From NCBI RefSeq assembly GCF_000737575.1, contig NZ_CP006270.1:2173163-2237162 (forward strand): 64,000 nt of DNA. The letters are read 5' to 3'. The notes below the pieces were generated by a model, which was not told the origin of the DNA, did not search any database, and saw only the letters and a program-made list of their open reading frames with translations. Source of the DNA: Synechococcus sp. KORDI-49. Its GTDB lineage: Bacteria > Cyanobacteriota > Cyanobacteriia > PCC-6307 > Cyanobiaceae. Each line of letters starts with the position of its first letter. Within the stretch, counting starts at the first letter, position 1. Made by a program: the position numbers and the translations under genes. This document shows, in pieces, positions 63,046 through 64,000 of this stretch.

Positions 63046-63935
63046 CAGGCGAACGCTCTTCCGAGCATCAGAGCGATGAGCAGGAGTGATCCGAGCTGGA
63101 CCTGGCGACTGAAGTGACGACCGAACACCGCCATGCCTGTCTGGCCCTGCTCAAGCGGCGTGCAACTGGCCTGCATCAGCCAACTGGCGATGGCCCAGAG
63201 CGGCCAGAAGATCCAGCCGATGCCGCTCGCCGCGGCGGCGATGGCCAGCAGGATGCAGGTGACCCCGTAACAGACACGAACCGCAGGCACCGCCGAGCCA
63301 CCCAGGGTGAGAGCGCTGCTGCGCAGGCCAAGCCTGGCGTCGTCCCGTCGGTCCGCCATCGCATAGACGGTGTCGAAGCCGAAGGTCCAGAGCATGGTGG
63401 CGAGCCAGCACCCGAGCAGGGGGGCATCCGCGGTCAGCTCCGCTTCAGCCGCAGCCCAGGGAATCAGAACGGCGAAGCCCCAGCAGAGCGCGAGGACGGC
63501 CTGAGGGAAGGGGAACCAGCGCTTGGCTGAGGGGTAGAGAAGGATCGGTGGCAATGCCGCAACAGCAAGGGCAAGACAGAGCAGCAGGCTCGCCTGCGGC
63601 AGGCTGAGCACCACCAGAAGGCTGAGGATCAGCATGCCGATCAACAGTGCGGCAGCAGTGCTGACCCTCATGGCTCCACGGGCCAGCGGGCGGCTGCTGG
63701 TCCGCTCCACCTCGCCGTCGAACCGGCGGTCCCAGAGATCGTTGGCGATGCACCCGGCTCCGCTCACCGCCAGGCCGCCGACCACGATGCGCAGAACCAG
63801 AGATGCCGATGGCGGTGCAGACGGCATCAGCCAGAGGGCCCAGCCCGCCGGCACCAGCAGAATCAGTCTCCCTGTGGGCTTGTTCCAGCGCAGAAGCTGA
63901 AGCCAGGGCAACGTGCTGGGAGGGTGACTGATCAC
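63045..63935 (-). CDS. ubiA: 4-hydroxybenzoate polyprenyltransferase (UbiA family)
   Basis: The 296-residue protein has about eight membrane helices. The first aspartate motif is CIANDLWDRRFDGEVERTSS (about residues 62-81) and the second is YAMADRRDDARLGLRSSAL (about 190). It joins a polyprenyl chain to 4-hydroxybenzoate, in cyanobacteria a step of plastoquinone synthesis. The start is GTG at 63935. It is upstream of, and coupled to, the S66 gene. Confidence 0.93.
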   Translation of the reverse strand: MISHPPSTLPWLQLLRWNKPTGRLILLVPAGWALWLMPSAPPSASLVLRIVVGGLAVSGAGCIANDLWDRRFDGEVERTSSRPLARGAMRVSTAAALLIGMLILSLLVVLSLPQASLLLCLALAVAALPPILLYPSAKRWFPFPQAVLALCWGFAVLIPWAAAEAELTADAPLLGCWLATMLWTFGFDTVYAMADRRDDARLGLRSSALTLGGSAVPAVRVCYGVTCILLAIAAAASGIGWIFWPLWAIASWLMQASCTPLEQGQTGMAVFGRHFSRQVQLGSLLLIALMLGRAFA

Positions 63936-64000
63936 AGGGTCACAGATTTACAAAACCCTAGTCAGGGTCTGTCTGCATCAGCCATGGGTGGCAGAGTGGT
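63936..64000. promoter_or_regulatory. Region upstream of ubiA; possible start of a next gene
   Basis: This 65-base AT-richer stretch contains an ATG at 63984 that opens a plus-strand frame to the window edge (17 bases). Too little is present to identify it. The gap probably holds divergent promoters. Confidence 0.25.

Overview
The window looks like chromosome from a marine or brackish picocyanobacterium (Synechococcus/Cyanobium lineage). This rests on the gene content: ndhB, Vipp1, a Ycf46-like ATPase, a cyanobacterial GroEL2, a cyAbrB-type regulator, a TopA with glycine-rich C-terminal repeats, and a cta cytochrome oxidase cluster. The genes are tightly packed, GC-rich and often overlap. No CRISPR array, transposase or rRNA operon was seen.

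Region 1 (1 to about 13,020) differs from the rest. It has clearly lower GC: single lines I counted gave about 43%, against about 73% in the backbone. Almost all of it is one giant modular gene on the minus strand. That gene starts at 10720 and runs off the left edge, and its reading frame is broken at a run of eight A at 1367-1374. Between the giant gene and a tRNA-Arg(TCT) at 12947-13020 lie a small secreted protein, several very small coding-like frames and sparse AT-richer DNA. A composition change next to a tRNA suggests a genomic island.

Region 2 (13,116 to 27,300) is housekeeping: an HTH protein, a LapA-like membrane protein, rsmI and cysQ. A long minus-strand run then reads rpmH, rnpA, a PH-domain protein, yidC, a DUF177 protein, a Ycf46-like ATPase, a small membrane protein, serS, rseP, rpsN and pnp. 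It covers ribosome assembly, RNA processing, membrane insertion and RNA decay. A DUF2808 protein, aroH and sppA precede it.

Region 3 (27,350 to 39,413) holds an EamA transporter coupled to two glycosyltransferases, a DUF721 protein, vipp1, thioredoxin, an aminotransferase, a biotin ligase, an M23 peptidase, a pair of response regulators without a kinase, a lone ABC ATPase and ndhB.

Region 4 (39,527 to 48,314) is a chain of five overlapping genes led by topA, followed by an iron-sulfur aldo/keto reductase, a DUF151 nuclease-like protein, ribE and a cyAbrB regulator.

Region 5 (48,360 to 55,548) is the respiratory oxidase locus: ctaCDE on the minus strand, diverging from ctaA and ctaB, then an ABC-2 exporter.

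Region 6 (55,553 to 64,000) has a short repeat protein, nanE, groEL2, a 58-residue membrane protein, fabG, a potassium channel, a family 9 glycosyltransferase, ispD, an S66 carboxypeptidase and a UbiA-type prenyltransferase.

The most unusual items are the giant gene with its cysteine-bracketed helical modules and A8 frameshift, an Ig-like insert in YidC, and a 16-bp perfect hairpin between rpsN and pnp.
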